NCBI GenBank assembly: GCA_902594235.1
Contig: CACJLJ010000002.1
Location: 124,001 to 188,000, forward strand
DNA length: 64,000 nucleotides
Origin: an uncultured Pelagibacteraceae bacterium
GTDB taxonomy: Bacteria; Pseudomonadota; Alphaproteobacteria; Pelagibacterales; Pelagibacteraceae
Reading direction: 5' to 3'
Translations under genes and position numbers: made by a program
The notes under the pieces: model-generated
Databases searched by the model: none
Told to the model about the DNA's origin: nothing
The model's input: the letters and a program-made list of their open reading frames with translations, nothing else
Part shown: in pieces, positions 9,156-19,302 of the stretch
How positions within the stretch are numbered: the stretch's first letter is position 1
Layout: every line of letters begins with the position of its first letter

Positions 9156-10454
9156 TTATCTTCCAATGGCAAAATATTTTATTTTCAATTCTCGCATTTT
9201 TTCTGGAGAATAAATATTTCTAAGATCATAAACAATAAAATTATTTCTTTTAACCAATTTTTTGAAGTTTAGTAATTTGAATTCATTCCATTCCGTATGT
9301 ATGATAATAAGATCAGTTTTAAAACATGCTGATGCAATGTTTTTAAAATATTTAACATTTTTAAGCGGTTTAAACTCTTTTTTTTCACCCGAAGGATCAT
9401 AATATCTAATTTCACAATTTTTTTTATTCAAATATCTGATCATTGGTATACTTGCTGCTTCTCTCATATCATCTGTATTTGGTTTAAAAGTTACACCTAA
9501 AAAAGTTATCTTTTTATTTTTGACTTTTTTATCTAAAATTTTTTCAATTTTTTTTGTTAATTGAATTTTTCTTAAATTATTCGATTTAACTGTACTTTTT
9601 ACAATTGATAAATCTATTTTATATTTATTAGCTGTATCGATTAAAGCTCTGGTATCTTTTGGAAAACATGATCCTCCATATGCAGGTCCTGCTCTTAAAA
9701 AACGATCTCCTATACGTTGATCTAAACCCATTCCGTTTGAAATATCTTTAATATCTACATTCGTTTTTTCACATAAGTTGGCTAGCTCATTTATAAAAGA
9801 AATTTTTGTTGCTAAGAAAGAATTAGACGCATATTTAATTAATTCTGCTCCTCTTCTCGAAGTTTGGAGATATCGACTACTTTTTTTAATTATAGGTAAA
9901 TATAAATTTTTAAGTATTCTGTTAGCTTTTTTACTATTGGTTCCAATTACAACTCTATCTGGATAAACAAAATCTCTAATTGCCTCACCCTCTCTCAAAA
10001 ATTCAGGATTAGAGACTATGTCAACTAATTTTTTTCTTTTAAGTTTAATTAAAATTTTTTCAATTTTATCGCCAGTTGTAACTGGTACAGTAGATTTTGT
10101 AACTATAATTTTATATTTTTTAATAATTTTTTTTAGTTCATTTGCTACTTGAAATACATACTTTAGGTTTGCTGAATCACTATTTTTTTTTGTTGGAGTA
10201 CCAACACATATAAAAATAATATCTGACTTTTGTACAGCATGTTTCAAATCAGTTGTAAAAAATAATCTTTTTTGCTTAAAATTTTTTTTTATTAATTCAT
10301 CTAGTCCAGGTTCGTAAATAGGTACCTTACCTTTATTAAGAAAATCTATTTTATCTTTATCTTTATCTACACAATAAACTGAATTACCTAAATCAGAAAA
10401 ACAAACTCCGCTTACCAAACCAACATATCCTGTTCCGATCATACAAATTCTCAT
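9156..10454 (-). CDS. ugd: UDP-glucose 6-dehydrogenase
   Basis: The 432-residue enzyme oxidises UDP-glucose to UDP-glucuronate with two NAD+. The N-terminal Rossmann motif GTGYVGLVSGVCF, the FICVGTPT strand, the SNPEFLREGEA substrate loop and the catalytic cysteine in GGSCFPKDTRAL are all seen. Near the C-terminus are TFKPNTDDMREA and HTEW. Its ATG overlaps the galU stop by four bases, so the two enzymes act in sequence from glucose-1-phosphate to UDP-glucuronate. The product would feed surface polysaccharide or glycolipid synthesis. A GDP-mannose dehydrogenase is an alternative in this superfamily, but the galU neighbour favours Ugd. Confidence 0.92.
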   Translation of the reverse strand: MRICMIGTGYVGLVSGVCFSDLGNSVYCVDKDKDKIDFLNKGKVPIYEPGLDELIKKNFKQKRLFFTTDLKHAVQKSDIIFICVGTPTKKNSDSANLKYVFQVANELKKIIKKYKIIVTKSTVPVTTGDKIEKILIKLKRKKLVDIVSNPEFLREGEAIRDFVYPDRVVIGTNSKKANRILKNLYLPIIKKSSRYLQTSRRGAELIKYASNSFLATKISFINELANLCEKTNVDIKDISNGMGLDQRIGDRFLRAGPAYGGSCFPKDTRALIDTANKYKIDLSIVKSTVKSNNLRKIQLTKKIEKILDKKVKNKKITFLGVTFKPNTDDMREAASIPMIRYLNKKNCEIRYYDPSGEKKEFKPLKNVKYFKNIASACFKTDLIIIHTEWNEFKLLNFKKLVKRNNFIVYDLRNIYSPEKMRELKIKYFAIGR

Positions 10455-11266
10455 AATTTAGAAATCTCCTTAGATGAATTTATGTATCCTTTCATAGATC
10501 CACAATCTAAATACTTACCCGAAAAATTATGTGCTATAAATTTTTCATTATCATAAATTAAAGATTGAATAGCATCAGTGATATGTATTTCTCCACCTTT
10601 TCCTGGTTTTTGTTTAACTAATTTAGAAAAAATTTTTTTTGGAAGAATATATCTTCCGATTACTGCTCGATTAGATGGAGCCTTTTTTAAAGATGGTTTT
10701 TCAATAACATCATCAATAAAAAAATTTTTTTTATCAATTTTTTTTTTAAATTTGTAGATACCCCATCTGGTAACATCAGATTTCTTAACCTTCAAACTGG
10801 CCATGACTGATGAGTGATATCTTTTATTTAATTGAATCATAGACTTTGAGCAATTTTTTTTAATTATCAAATCATCTGGTAATAACATCAAAAAAAATTT
10901 ATCCTTTATTAAATTTTTTGTTTTTAATACAGCATGACCAGTGCCTAATGGTTTGTTTTGATAGACAAATTTAATTAATTTTCTATATCTTAAGATTTTC
11001 TTATATTCTTGTTTAATTCTGGGGTCTTTTTTCTTTTTTATAATTTTGTTATAAAATTTATCATTAAAGAAATAATTTTTGATCATAATTTTTTTTTTTG
11101 AGATTATAAGAATAATTTCTTTTATCCCTGCATCAATACATTCATCTAGGATATACTGAATACCAGGTTTACCATTAATTGGTAATAGTTCTTTTGGAAT
11201 AACACTTGAAAGAGGAAGCAAACGTGTTCCTAGTCCAGCTAGAGGAATTATTGCTTGTTTAATCAT
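10451..11266 (-). CDS. galU: UTP-glucose-1-phosphate uridylyltransferase
   Basis: The 271-residue nucleotidyltransferase makes UDP-glucose from UTP and glucose-1-phosphate. It shows the GalU signature: IIPLAGLGTRLLPLS at the start, KELLPINGKPGIQYILDE, NKPLGTGHAVL, LLPDDL, a VIEKPS segment and GRYILPKKIF followed by GGEIHITDAI. It is the first gene of a galU-ugd pair, overlapping ugd by four bases. It diverges from panC across a gap of only 34 bases. Length is near the usual 280-300 residues. Confidence 0.95.
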   Translation of the reverse strand: MIKQAIIPLAGLGTRLLPLSSVIPKELLPINGKPGIQYILDECIDAGIKEIILIISKKKIMIKNYFFNDKFYNKIIKKKKDPRIKQEYKKILRYRKLIKFVYQNKPLGTGHAVLKTKNLIKDKFFLMLLPDDLIIKKNCSKSMIQLNKRYHSSVMASLKVKKSDVTRWGIYKFKKKIDKKNFFIDDVIEKPSLKKAPSNRAVIGRYILPKKIFSKLVKQKPGKGGEIHITDAIQSLIYDNEKFIAHNFSGKYLDCGSMKGYINSSKEISKL

Positions 11267-11300
11267 TTAAATGTTTTACTTATTAAATTATTTTATACAA

Positions 11301-12113
11301 ATGAAAATTTTATTAAATAATAATGATTTAAATGAGGCATTATCTAAAGTACGTAATTTAGGTTTTGTACCTACGATGGGAAGTCTACATAAAGGTCATA
11401 TATCATTAATTAAAAGATCAAAAAAAGAGTGCAACAAAACAATTGTAAGTATATTTGTTAATCCTAGGCAATTTAATAATAAAAATGATTTTAAAAGATA
11501 CCCAAGAGATCATAAAAAAGATTTAATTATACTTAAAAAATTGAATGTAAATTTTGTTTTTATACCCAAAATTGATCAAATATATAATTCAAAAAAAATA
11601 ACTAAAATTAAGATTGGGAAAAAAAATCAAATATTATGTGCAAAATTTCGCGAGGGTCATTTTGAAGGTGTGATTGACGTAATGGATAGGTTGACAGCTT
11701 TAATAAAGCCTAAAAAAATTTTTATGGGTGAAAAAGATTATCAACAATTATATTTAGTAAAGAAATACTTAAATAAAAAATATTCATCAAAAGTAATTAA
11801 ATGTAAGACAATAAGAGACCAAAATGGAATTGCACTATCTTCAAGAAACTTACTTTTAGACAAAAAAAACTTATTAAAAGCAGGAAAATTTGTTAAAGAT
11901 CTAATGAGCCTAAGAAATAAATATAGTAATAACAATAATTTTAATAAGATACTTAATTTAAAAAAAAAAGAATTCAGTAAATTTTACAAAATTAAAATTG
12001 AATATCTTGAATTAAGAAATCTGAACAATCTCAAATTATCAAAAAAAATAAAAAACTCAAAAATTTTTGTAGCTTTCTATTTAAATAAAGTAAGATTAAT
12101 TGATAATATTTAA
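11301..12113 (+). CDS. panC: Pantoate--beta-alanine ligase
   Basis: PanC joins pantoate and beta-alanine with ATP to make pantothenate, the CoA precursor. The nucleotide-binding motifs are present: FVPTMGSLHKGHISLI (HIGH-like), SIFVNPRQF, GEKDYQQL and the KMSKS-like ALSSRNLLL. The ORF track starts at 11271, but the extra ten residues (MFYLLNYFIQ) are hydrophobic and unlike the family. The ATG at 11301 gives a 270-residue protein of normal length, so I chose it. No panB is adjacent. It converges with mgtE, with four bases between the stops. Confidence 0.93.
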   Translation: MKILLNNNDLNEALSKVRNLGFVPTMGSLHKGHISLIKRSKKECNKTIVSIFVNPRQFNNKNDFKRYPRDHKKDLIILKKLNVNFVFIPKIDQIYNSKKITKIKIGKKNQILCAKFREGHFEGVIDVMDRLTALIKPKKIFMGEKDYQQLYLVKKYLNKKYSSKVIKCKTIRDQNGIALSSRNLLLDKKNLLKAGKFVKDLMSLRNKYSNNNNFNKILNLKKKEFSKFYKIKIEYLELRNLNNLKLSKKIKNSKIFVAFYLNKVRLIDNI

Positions 12114-12117
12114 TATC

Positions 12118-13491
12118 TTATAAAAAATACGCACCAACACCCAAAAAAGATACAAAACCAATTACATCAGTAATTGTTGTTACAAATACACTAGATGCAA
12201 TTGCAGGATCGATATTCATTTTTTTTAATGTTACAGGAACAAGAATACCAAACAAGCCAGCTACCACCATAGTTAAAATCATTGATATAGATATGATTAA
12301 TGAAAGTTGATAATCTTGAAACCAAATTTGTACTATAAAAGAACTTATAATTGCAAAAATAAAGCCGTTAAGAATGCCAATATTAAATTCCTTCAAAATA
12401 TTTTGATTAAAGTTATTTTTAGTTAAATCATTTGTTGCGAGTGTTCTTACCGTAACTGCTAAAGTTTGCATTCCTGCGTTACCACCCATTGAAGCTACTA
12501 TTGGCATTAAAAATGCTAAAACAACCATTTGTTCGATGGTTGCACCAAATAAACTTATACAATAAGTTGCTAGAAAAGCTGTAAATAAATTTAATAATAA
12601 CCAATTAAATCTTCTTTTAGTTTTTGTTATTACACCATCAGTTATTTCTTCATCTCCAACTCCAGCTAATCTTAAAGCATCTTCTTCCGCTTCTTCTTTC
12701 AAAACTGTAAGAACATCATCGGATGTTATCATTCCAACTAATTTATTATTTTTATCAACTACACAAGCTGAATTTAAATTATAATTTTCAAATGAATTTC
12801 CAACTTCCTCTTTATCCATATCTACAGGTATTAAAAAAATAGAGTCATCCATTATCGATGACATTTTTGACTCTCTAGGTGTTCTTAAAACTTTTGATGA
12901 TGGAACTGCACCAATAGGTTTAAAATTTTCATCAACAATATAAATTTCCAAGAATTGTTCGGGTAAATCTTTGTTTTCTCTTAAATAATCAATTGTTTGT
13001 CCCACTGACCAATTACTTGGAATAGCAGTGAATTCTCTCTGCATAATTCTAGCTGCACTATCTTCTGGATAACTTAAGCCTTCCAAGAGAGCGAAACGAT
13101 CTTTTGGTGGTAACAAGCTTAATATTGAATTCTTATCTTTTTCATCAACATTTTCTAAAATAGCTATCGCATCATCAGACTCAAGATTTTTCAGTATTCT
13201 TACAATCGCATCAGAAGATAAAAATTTTATAATTTCAGTTTGAACAGATTCATTAAGTTCAACAAACACCTCCGGATCTACTTTAAAATTGTTAAGTTTA
13301 ATTAAATTTTCTCTATCACTTTCACTTAGATGTTCAATAATGTCTGCAGCATCAGCTGGATGCATTTCTTTAAATGAATTTGTTATAAATGAAGCATCGT
13401 TATTTGATATTTTGTCTGTAACAACTTTTATATACTCTTTATTAAATTCAAAATTGACTTTTTTATCTTTGATTTTTTTTATTAAAGTCAT
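12118..13491 (-). CDS. mgtE: Magnesium transporter MgtE
   Basis: The 457-residue protein has the three MgtE parts. The N-terminal superhelical domain includes MHPADAADIIEHLS and GLSYPEDSAARIMQREF. Two CBS domains follow, around residues 140-260, with IVDENFKPIGAV and VVDKNNKLVGMIT. The C-terminal membrane domain has about five helices and contains MPIVASMGGNAGMQTLAV, which lines the pore. In known MgtE proteins the cytosolic domains sense Mg2+ and gate the channel. The gene is divergent from lipB and monocistronic by position. Confidence 0.95.
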   Translation of the reverse strand: MTLIKKIKDKKVNFEFNKEYIKVVTDKISNNDASFITNSFKEMHPADAADIIEHLSESDRENLIKLNNFKVDPEVFVELNESVQTEIIKFLSSDAIVRILKNLESDDAIAILENVDEKDKNSILSLLPPKDRFALLEGLSYPEDSAARIMQREFTAIPSNWSVGQTIDYLRENKDLPEQFLEIYIVDENFKPIGAVPSSKVLRTPRESKMSSIMDDSIFLIPVDMDKEEVGNSFENYNLNSACVVDKNNKLVGMITSDDVLTVLKEEAEEDALRLAGVGDEEITDGVITKTKRRFNWLLLNLFTAFLATYCISLFGATIEQMVVLAFLMPIVASMGGNAGMQTLAVTVRTLATNDLTKNNFNQNILKEFNIGILNGFIFAIISSFIVQIWFQDYQLSLIISISMILTMVVAGLFGILVPVTLKKMNIDPAIASSVFVTTITDVIGFVSFLGVGAYFL

Positions 13492-13551
13492 AAATATACC
13501 TATTATTCTGACGGATCTTTTAATACATAATAAAAAGAATACAATTTATAA

Positions 13552-14181
13552 ATGAAAATAGAAATTAAAAAGTCACAAAAACCAGTAAAATATGAAGATG
13601 CGTTAACATTAATGGAGAAGCGACTTCATGAAATAAATAAAAATGATTCTAATGATTTAATATGGATTTTAGAACATGAGGAACTTTATACAGCTGGGAC
13701 AAGCTTTAAAGAAAAAGAAATTTTAGATAAATCAATAAAGATAATTAAAACAAATAGAGGTGGAAAAATTACTTACCATGGCCCTGGTCAATTAATTTGT
13801 TATTTCGTAATTAATTTAAAAAAAAGAAAAAAAGACATAAGAAAATTAATTTCTGTTATCGAAAAAACAATAATTGATACAATTAAATTTTACAAAATTG
13901 ATACATTTGCAGATAAGAAAAATATAGGAATATGGTATAAGAATAATAATGAAGTTAAAAAAGTAGCTGCTATTGGAGTGAGGGTTAGTAAATGGATAGC
14001 TTATCACGGCTTTTCAATAAATATAAACAATGATTTAAATAAATATGATGCAATAATTCCTTGCGGTATAGATGATAAGGGAGTTACAAGTTTAAAAAAA
14101 ATTAAGAATCAAAATTATAAAAACTTAGATAAAAAATTAGTCGAAAACTTTATCTCTAATTTGAAAAATTTAACCTTTTAA
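13552..14181 (+). CDS. lipB: Octanoyltransferase (lipoate biosynthesis)
   Basis: LipB moves octanoate from acyl-carrier protein to the lipoyl domains of 2-oxoacid dehydrogenases and the glycine cleavage system. The 209-residue protein has [16 protein letters not shown], the catalytic lysine region [16 protein letters not shown] and the active cysteine in [20 protein letters not shown] hexamer lies six bases before the ATG, so the mRNA may be nearly leaderless, but the -35 match is poor. The 3' end overlaps the convergent pseudouridine synthase gene by 26 bases. Confidence 0.96.
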   Translation: MKIEIKKSQKPVKYEDALTLMEKRLHEINKNDSNDLIWILEHEELYTAGTSFKEKEILDKSIKIIKTNRGGKITYHGPGQLICYFVINLKKRKKDIRKLISVIEKTIIDTIKFYKIDTFADKKNIGIWYKNNNEVKKVAAIGVRVSKWIAYHGFSININNDLNKYDAIIPCGIDDKGVTSLKKIKNQNYKNLDKKLVENFISNLKNLTF

Positions 14182-15064
14182 TTTTTAATAATTTCTGGAA
14201 ATAATAAGGGAGTAAAGCTTTATATGTATGTTTCTTGTCATTTATCATAAATTTTATTTGATAGGAATGAAGCATAAGATCTTTATTTATACCTTTGATC
14301 GAAGAAGATTTATATTTCTTATCACCATAAATTGAATGTCCAATATTAAATAATTGTTTCCTTAATTGATGTTTTCTACCTGTGATGGGTTTCATTTCTA
14401 CTAAACTAGAATTTGAATTTTTATCAATAACTTTAAAAATAGTTTTTGCTTTTTCTACAATCTTTTTACCATTATCATATCTGATCAATTCATCATTCCA
14501 TTCACCAGAATTTTTTTCTATTTCACCATGACATATTGCTAAATAAGTTTTATGAACCTTTCTTAATCTAAATAATGAAGTTAATAATTGAGCTGTTTTT
14601 CTATTTTTTGCCATTATAAAAACTCCTGAAGTATCTTTATCTAATCTGTGAACAGAATATGGTTTAGTATCTTGAAAAATTTTACTTTTTGCGAAAATAT
14701 CTACTAAGTTTTTTTTGGATTTTGTTCCTCCTTGAACTGATATACCTGAACTTTTATTTAAAACTATAAAATCTTCATTATTGTCGATTATTAAATCTTC
14801 GTTAGATTTAATTATCTCATTAGATGGATTGAATACCTTTTTGTTATGTTGAATATTTTCCTTAAATTTAAAATTGAAAATATCAATCTTATCATTTGTT
14901 CTTACTTTAAAAGAACTTTTTACTTTTTTTTTGTTTATCTTAATTTTACCTAATCGTAAATTTTTTTCGATTAAACTTTGTGGTATTTTTCCTAGTTTAT
15001 TTCGTAACCACCTATCAAGACGCATATCGTTACACGTTGATTCAACGACAAATTTTTTAATCAT
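14156..15064 (-). CDS. RluA-family 23S rRNA pseudouridine synthase (RluC/RluD type)
   Basis: The 302-residue enzyme has an N-terminal S4 RNA-binding domain ([20 protein letters not shown], then [11 protein letters not shown]) and an RluA catalytic domain. The latter has the [15 protein letters not shown] motif carrying the catalytic aspartate and the later [12 protein letters not shown] motif. It converts selected uridines of rRNA to pseudouridine. Length and the S4 domain fit RluC or RluD; I cannot decide the target positions. It lies 18 bases downstream of rplQ on the same strand, so it may be read from the alpha operon. Confidence 0.9.
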   Translation of the reverse strand: MIKKFVVESTCNDMRLDRWLRNKLGKIPQSLIEKNLRLGKIKINKKKVKSSFKVRTNDKIDIFNFKFKENIQHNKKVFNPSNEIIKSNEDLIIDNNEDFIVLNKSSGISVQGGTKSKKNLVDIFAKSKIFQDTKPYSVHRLDKDTSGVFIMAKNRKTAQLLTSLFRLRKVHKTYLAICHGEIEKNSGEWNDELIRYDNGKKIVEKAKTIFKVIDKNSNSSLVEMKPITGRKHQLRKQLFNIGHSIYGDKKYKSSSIKGINKDLMLHSYQIKFMINDKKHTYKALLPYYFQKLLKIKRLNFSN

Positions 15065-15082
15065 GAAATATATTGATTAAAT

Positions 15083-15529
15083 CTATTTAGAAGTGGCTGT
15101 TTTTTTTTCTTCTTTTTTTTCAACTTCTTTAACTGGTTCTTTTTTTTTTCTATCAACCTTTTTTGCTTCAATATCCCTATCAACAAATTCAATTATTGCC
15201 ATAGGTGCATTATCGCCATATCTAAAACCAGCCTTAATTATTCGTGTATAGCCACCGTTTCTTTTTTCATATCTTTTAGATAGTTTTTTCTTAACTTTAT
15301 TAGCTGATTTTATGTCTTGTAGTTTAGAAACTAACATCTTAGTTGTATGCAAATCATCTTTTTTTCCCAAAGTAATAATTTTATCTGCCTGTGGTTTTAA
15401 AAATTTAGCTTTTGGTAAGGTGGTTTTTATTTGCTCATATTTAATTAAGGAATTTAACATATTTTTTAATAACGCTTTTCTGTGTTCAGATGTCCTATTT
15501 AGTTTTTTATTAGCAAATCCGTGCCTCAT
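15083..15529 (-). CDS. rplQ: 50S ribosomal protein L17
   Basis: L17 binds 23S rRNA near the exit tunnel. The 148-residue protein starts [20 protein letters not shown] and has the [16 protein letters not shown] segment. The last 30 residues are a lysine/glutamate-rich tail beyond the core, as in other alphaproteobacterial L17. Its ATG overlaps the rpoA stop by one base. It is the last ribosomal gene of the alpha operon here. Confidence 0.97.
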   Translation of the reverse strand: MRHGFANKKLNRTSEHRKALLKNMLNSLIKYEQIKTTLPKAKFLKPQADKIITLGKKDDLHTTKMLVSKLQDIKSANKVKKKLSKRYEKRNGGYTRIIKAGFRYGDNAPMAIIEFVDRDIEAKKVDRKKKEPVKEVEKKEEKKTATSK

Positions 15530-16557
15530 TAAATCGCTTCCTCTAATTTTTTAGACATTTCAGCAATATTATCTGGTGGCCAGTTAGGAATTTCCATACC
15601 TAAATATAAAGACATTCCAGTTAAAACTTCTTTAATTTCATTAAGGGATTTTCGGCCAAAATTTGGTGTTCTTAACATTTCACCCTCAGATTTTTGAACA
15701 AGGTCGCCTATGTATATAATATTGTCATTTTTTAAACAATTCATAGATCTTACAGAAAGTTCAAGTTCATCGACTTTTCGTAATAAATTCTTATTAAACT
15801 CTGGTTCTGTAGAAACTTCCTTAACTGGAACATCAACTGGCTCATCAAAATTAACAAACATTTTAAGTTGATCTTGAAAAATTCTTGCTGAGTAAGCTAC
15901 AGCATCTTCTGCAGAGATAGATCCATTGGTTTCAACTTCCATAGTAAGTTTATCGTAATCTAAAGCTTTACCTTCTCTAGCTGTACTTACAGAATATGAA
16001 ACTTTTTTAACAGGACTATAAAGCGAGTCTATTGCTATTAAACCTAATGGTGGCTCTTCAGGTTTATTTAATTCAGCTGGAACATAACCTTTGCCAGTAT
16101 TTACATTCATCTCCATATGAAAATTAGTATTTTCATCCAAATTACATATGACTAAATCTGGATTTAAAATTTCAATATCGTTAACTTGAGCTATATCAGA
16201 AGCTTTAATTTCACCAGGACCTTTTGCATCCAAAACTAATTTTTTAGTTCCCTCTGATGCACACTTAAGAGCTAAAGACTTTACATTTAAAACAATATCT
16301 GTAACATCTTCTCTAACACCTTTTATTGATGTAAATTCATGTAAAACACCATCGATTTGAATTGAGGTCACTGCTGCACCTCGTATTGATGATAATAATA
16401 TTCTTCTTAGAGAATTTCCCAAAGTTAATCCATATCCTTTTTCCAAAGGTTCGGCTATAATTTTTGCGTGTGTTAAGTCATCACTAATCTTTACATCTAG
16501 TTTTGCTGGTTTTATAAGTGATTTCCAGTTTTTAACATTTACATTTTCTGTCTCCAT
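15529..16557 (-). CDS. rpoA: DNA-directed RNA polymerase alpha subunit
   Basis: The 342-residue alpha subunit dimerises through its N-terminal domain ([22 protein letters not shown]) to nucleate polymerase assembly. Its C-terminal domain ([29 protein letters not shown]) contacts UP elements and activators. Length is close to the usual 330-340. It overlaps rpsK and rplQ by one base on each side, which is the usual order in alpha operons. Confidence 0.98.
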   Translation of the reverse strand: METENVNVKNWKSLIKPAKLDVKISDDLTHAKIIAEPLEKGYGLTLGNSLRRILLSSIRGAAVTSIQIDGVLHEFTSIKGVREDVTDIVLNVKSLALKCASEGTKKLVLDAKGPGEIKASDIAQVNDIEILNPDLVICNLDENTNFHMEMNVNTGKGYVPAELNKPEEPPLGLIAIDSLYSPVKKVSYSVSTAREGKALDYDKLTMEVETNGSISAEDAVAYSARIFQDQLKMFVNFDEPVDVPVKEVSTEPEFNKNLLRKVDELELSVRSMNCLKNDNIIYIGDLVQKSEGEMLRTPNFGRKSLNEIKEVLTGMSLYLGMEIPNWPPDNIAEMSKKLEEAI

Positions 16558-17006
16558 TAAACTCTCCTTTTTTTTGGGGGTCTTGTACCGTTATGTGGCA
16601 TAGGTGTTGTATCTTTAATTGAAATAATCTTAAATCCTCTTGCTTGAAGTGCTCTTAATGCTGTTTCTCTACCTGAACCTGGTCCCTTAATCTCAACAGA
16701 TAAAGTTTTCATTCCATATTCCAATGCCTTGGAAGCAGCTGCATCAGCTGCAATTTGTGCAGCATAAGGAGTAGATTTTCTAGATCCCTTAAAACCTTTT
16801 TGTCCAGCAGACGCCCAAGAAATTACATTTCCGCTATTATCAGCAATTGAAATTATAGTATTATTAAAAGTAGATTGAACATAAGCTATTCCATTTAAAA
16901 TATTTTTTTTAGTTTTTTTCTTTTTTGAATAAGAGCTTTTATTTATTTTTTTAGACGATTTCTCAACCTGTTGATCCTTTTTTTCTATTTTATCAGATTT
17001 TGCCAT
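16557..17006 (-). CDS. rpsK: 30S ribosomal protein S11
   Basis: S11 lies on the 30S platform and helps form the mRNA exit channel. The core matches the family: [46 protein letters not shown] and [18 protein letters not shown]. At 149 residues it is longer than the usual 125-130. The extra part is an N-terminal stretch of about 25 mostly lysine, serine and glutamine residues, likely disordered. The next gene, rpoA, overlaps it by one base. Confidence 0.97.
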   Translation of the reverse strand: MAKSDKIEKKDQQVEKSSKKINKSSYSKKKKTKKNILNGIAYVQSTFNNTIISIADNSGNVISWASAGQKGFKGSRKSTPYAAQIAADAAASKALEYGMKTLSVEIKGPGSGRETALRALQARGFKIISIKDTTPMPHNGTRPPKKRRV

Positions 17007-17008
17007 AA

Positions 17009-17392
17009 TTATTTTTTAAGTGGTGTTAGTTTTTTTCCAGCTATTGCAATTGCTTTACCTTTTCTAGTTCTAGCATTACATCTTGTTCTCTGACCTCTTA
17101 CTGGAAGTTTTTTTCTGTGTCTTGAACCTCTATAACATGCTAAATCAATTAATCTTTTAATACTTAAAGAATAATCTCTTCTTAAATCACCCTCTACTTT
17201 AAAATTTTGATCAATATATTCTCTAATCTTTAAAATTTCTTCATCAGTAAGCTGGTTGACTCTTTTTTCTTTTGGAATTGATAAAGAAGAACATATTTTC
17301 TCAGAAAATTTATCTCCAATTCCATAAATATAAGTTAAACCTACACGAACTAATTTATTTTGTGGGATATTAATACCTGCAATACGAGCCAT
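17009..17392 (-). CDS. rpsM: 30S ribosomal protein S13
   Basis: S13 sits in the 30S head and bridges to the 50S subunit. The 127-residue protein has [23 protein letters not shown], the [18 protein letters not shown] segment and the C-terminal [10 protein letters not shown]. It is the first gene of the alpha operon. A good promoter lies in the 56-base gap upstream. rpmJ (L36), which often precedes rpsM, is absent here. Confidence 0.98.
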   Translation of the reverse strand: MARIAGINIPQNKLVRVGLTYIYGIGDKFSEKICSSLSIPKEKRVNQLTDEEILKIREYIDQNFKVEGDLRRDYSLSIKRLIDLACYRGSRHRKKLPVRGQRTRCNARTRKGKAIAIAGKKLTPLKK

Positions 17393-17416
17393 AAATTTTG
17401 TGATAAATTTTAGCCT

Positions 17417-17444
17417 TTTATATAAGAAGTTCTTTCAAAGTCAA
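17417..17444 (-). promoter_or_regulatory. Sigma70-like promoter of the alpha operon
   Basis: On the minus strand TTGACT is followed by a 16-base spacer and TATAAA, each five of six matches to consensus. The expected start is about 18 bases before the rpsM ATG. It lies in the only sizeable gap (56 bases) between adk and rpsM, so it would give rpsM-rpsK-rpoA-rplQ its own transcript within the larger ribosomal block. Confidence 0.65.
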
Positions 17445-17448
17445 CGGC

Positions 17449-18012
17449 TTAAACATTAAGAAAAGCCTCAATTTTACTGGTAATTTGACTGATTTCAAGG
17501 GATCCATCGATTTCGTGAAAATTAGAGTTTTTAGAATAGAATTCCAAAGTTGGCTTAGTCGTTTCCATGTACGTATCGTATCTTTTTAAAATAGTATCTG
17601 AGTCATCGTCCAATCTTTTTTCTAAGATTTTCCTTTTTTCAATTCTTTTTACAATTATATCTTTATTGACATTAAGAAAAAAAATAAAATCAATTTTTTG
17701 ATTTGTGTCTTTTAATAATAAATCCAAATTTTTTGCTTGATTTAAAGATCTAGGATAACCATCAAATATAAGTCTATCTTTATTTTTTGGATTAGAAATT
17801 ACATCTTTTATAAGTGAATTAACTACTTCATCGCTTACAAATTTTCCATCATTCATATCATTTATTATCTTATTTCCAATTTCAGAATTTTTTTTTATCT
17901 CATCTCTCAACATATCGCCAGTTGATATTTGTATACCGTTTAGTTTTTTTACTAAGTATTTAGACTGAGTACCTTTTCCAGCTCCAGGAGGACCAAATAA
18001 GATAATGTTCAC
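17449..18012 (-). CDS. adk: Adenylate kinase, short-LID type
   Basis: Adk interconverts AMP, ADP and ATP. The P-loop FGPPGAGKGTQSKYL, ISTGDMLRDEIKK, FDGYPRSLNQAKNL and the LID-flanking arginines in KRLDDDSDTILKRYDTY are clear. At 187 residues it is shorter than the 214-residue E. coli form, because the LID is reduced to a short loop without the zinc-binding subdomain. It starts with GTG directly after the secY stop and ends the spc part of the block, as in many bacteria. Confidence 0.96.
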   Translation of the reverse strand: MNIILFGPPGAGKGTQSKYLVKKLNGIQISTGDMLRDEIKKNSEIGNKIINDMNDGKFVSDEVVNSLIKDVISNPKNKDRLIFDGYPRSLNQAKNLDLLLKDTNQKIDFIFFLNVNKDIIVKRIEKRKILEKRLDDDSDTILKRYDTYMETTKPTLEFYSKNSNFHEIDGSLEISQITSKIEAFLNV

Positions 18013-19296
18013 TTACGATCTACCAAATTTTGTTTTCTTAATAAGTTGTTCATACTGTGAACTCATTAATCTTGTTTGAATTTGTGTGACAGTATCAATT
18101 GCAACGACTACTACAATTAGAATAGACGTCCCACCTAAATAGAAAGGTATTGGATAATTAGCAATTAGAAATTCTGGCATCAAACAAACTAAAGTTAAAT
18201 AAAGAGCACCTATTGTGGTAAGTTTAGTTAAAATATTTTCTATGTAAAGAGCAGTACTTTCACCAGGTCTAATACCTGGAATAAAACCTCCATACTTTCT
18301 TAAGTTTTCTGCAGTTTCATTTGGATTAAATGTTATTGAAGTATAAAAAAAAGTAAAAAAAATTATCCCTGATGCATAGAGAAGCATATAAAGAGGTTGG
18401 CCTTGAGTAAAATAAGAGCTTAAATTTAAAAAAGTATCACTTTCAGAAAAATTAAAATTTGAAAATGTAACAGGTAACAATAAAAGAGCTGAAGCAAAAA
18501 TTGCAGGTATAACACCAGCCTGATTAATCTTTAAAGGTAAGTGAGAGGACTCACCTCCATACATCTTATTCCCCATTTGTCTTTTTGGATAATTTATTAA
18601 TATTTTTCTTAAAGCTCTTTCCATAAAAACTATAAATAAAATAGTTAAAATTAGTAAAATAAAAATTGCCAAAATCATTACTGTTGACACAGCTCCAGTT
18701 CTTCCTAATTCGAAAGTTGTAACTAAAGCTCTAGGTATTTCAGCTACTATTCCTGCAAAAATGATAAGAGATATTCCATTACCAATACCTCTTTGGGTAA
18801 TTTGTTCACCAAGCCACATTAAAAAAATAGTTCCAGCCACTATTGTTGTTACCGTAGATATCTTAAAAAAAATTCCTGGATTTATTACTAAATTTGCTGA
18901 AGATTCTAAACCCATAGCTAACCCATATCCTTGGACTGTTGCCAATAAAACTGTTCCGTATCTTGTTATTTGAGTAATTTTTGCTCTTCCAGTTTCACCT
19001 TGAGCTTTTAAATTTTTGAAATAATCAGAAACACCCGTTAGAAGCTGAACAATAATTGATGAAGAAATATAAGGCATTATTCCAAGTGCAAAAATAGCCA
19101 TTCTACTCACAGCTCCGCCAGCAAAAACATTAAACATGCCTAACAGCCCTTTTTGATTGCCTTCCATCAAAATTTTTAATTGTTCTGGATCTATTCCAGG
19201 CAGAGGCACAAATGTACCAAATCTATAAACTGCTAAAATTCCTATAGTAAATATAATCCTATTTCTCAAATCAACAGAAGATGACGATGTGCTCAT
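18013..19296 (-). CDS. secY: Protein translocase subunit SecY
   Basis: SecY is the ten-helix channel of the Sec translocon in the inner membrane. The 427-residue protein has PLPGIDPEQL near the start, the plug region GGAVSRMAIFALGIMPYI, the NGISLIIFAGIV stretch and the cytosolic loop with FGRS at the end. It lies between rplO and adk, the standard place. Together with secE elsewhere in this window it forms the core channel; secG is not here. Confidence 0.98.
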   Translation of the reverse strand: MSTSSSSVDLRNRIIFTIGILAVYRFGTFVPLPGIDPEQLKILMEGNQKGLLGMFNVFAGGAVSRMAIFALGIMPYISSSIIVQLLTGVSDYFKNLKAQGETGRAKITQITRYGTVLLATVQGYGLAMGLESSANLVINPGIFFKISTVTTIVAGTIFLMWLGEQITQRGIGNGISLIIFAGIVAEIPRALVTTFELGRTGAVSTVMILAIFILLILTILFIVFMERALRKILINYPKRQMGNKMYGGESSHLPLKINQAGVIPAIFASALLLLPVTFSNFNFSESDTFLNLSSYFTQGQPLYMLLYASGIIFFTFFYTSITFNPNETAENLRKYGGFIPGIRPGESTALYIENILTKLTTIGALYLTLVCLMPEFLIANYPIPFYLGGTSILIVVVVAIDTVTQIQTRLMSSQYEQLIKKTKFGRS

Positions 19297-19302
19297 ATTA
19301 AA

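Noticed and set aside
9106-9180. Possible terminator between the convergent RidA and ugd genes
   Set aside because: The gap is only six bases and I see no GC-rich hairpin with a T run. The same holds for the panC/mgtE and lipB/RluA-type ends.
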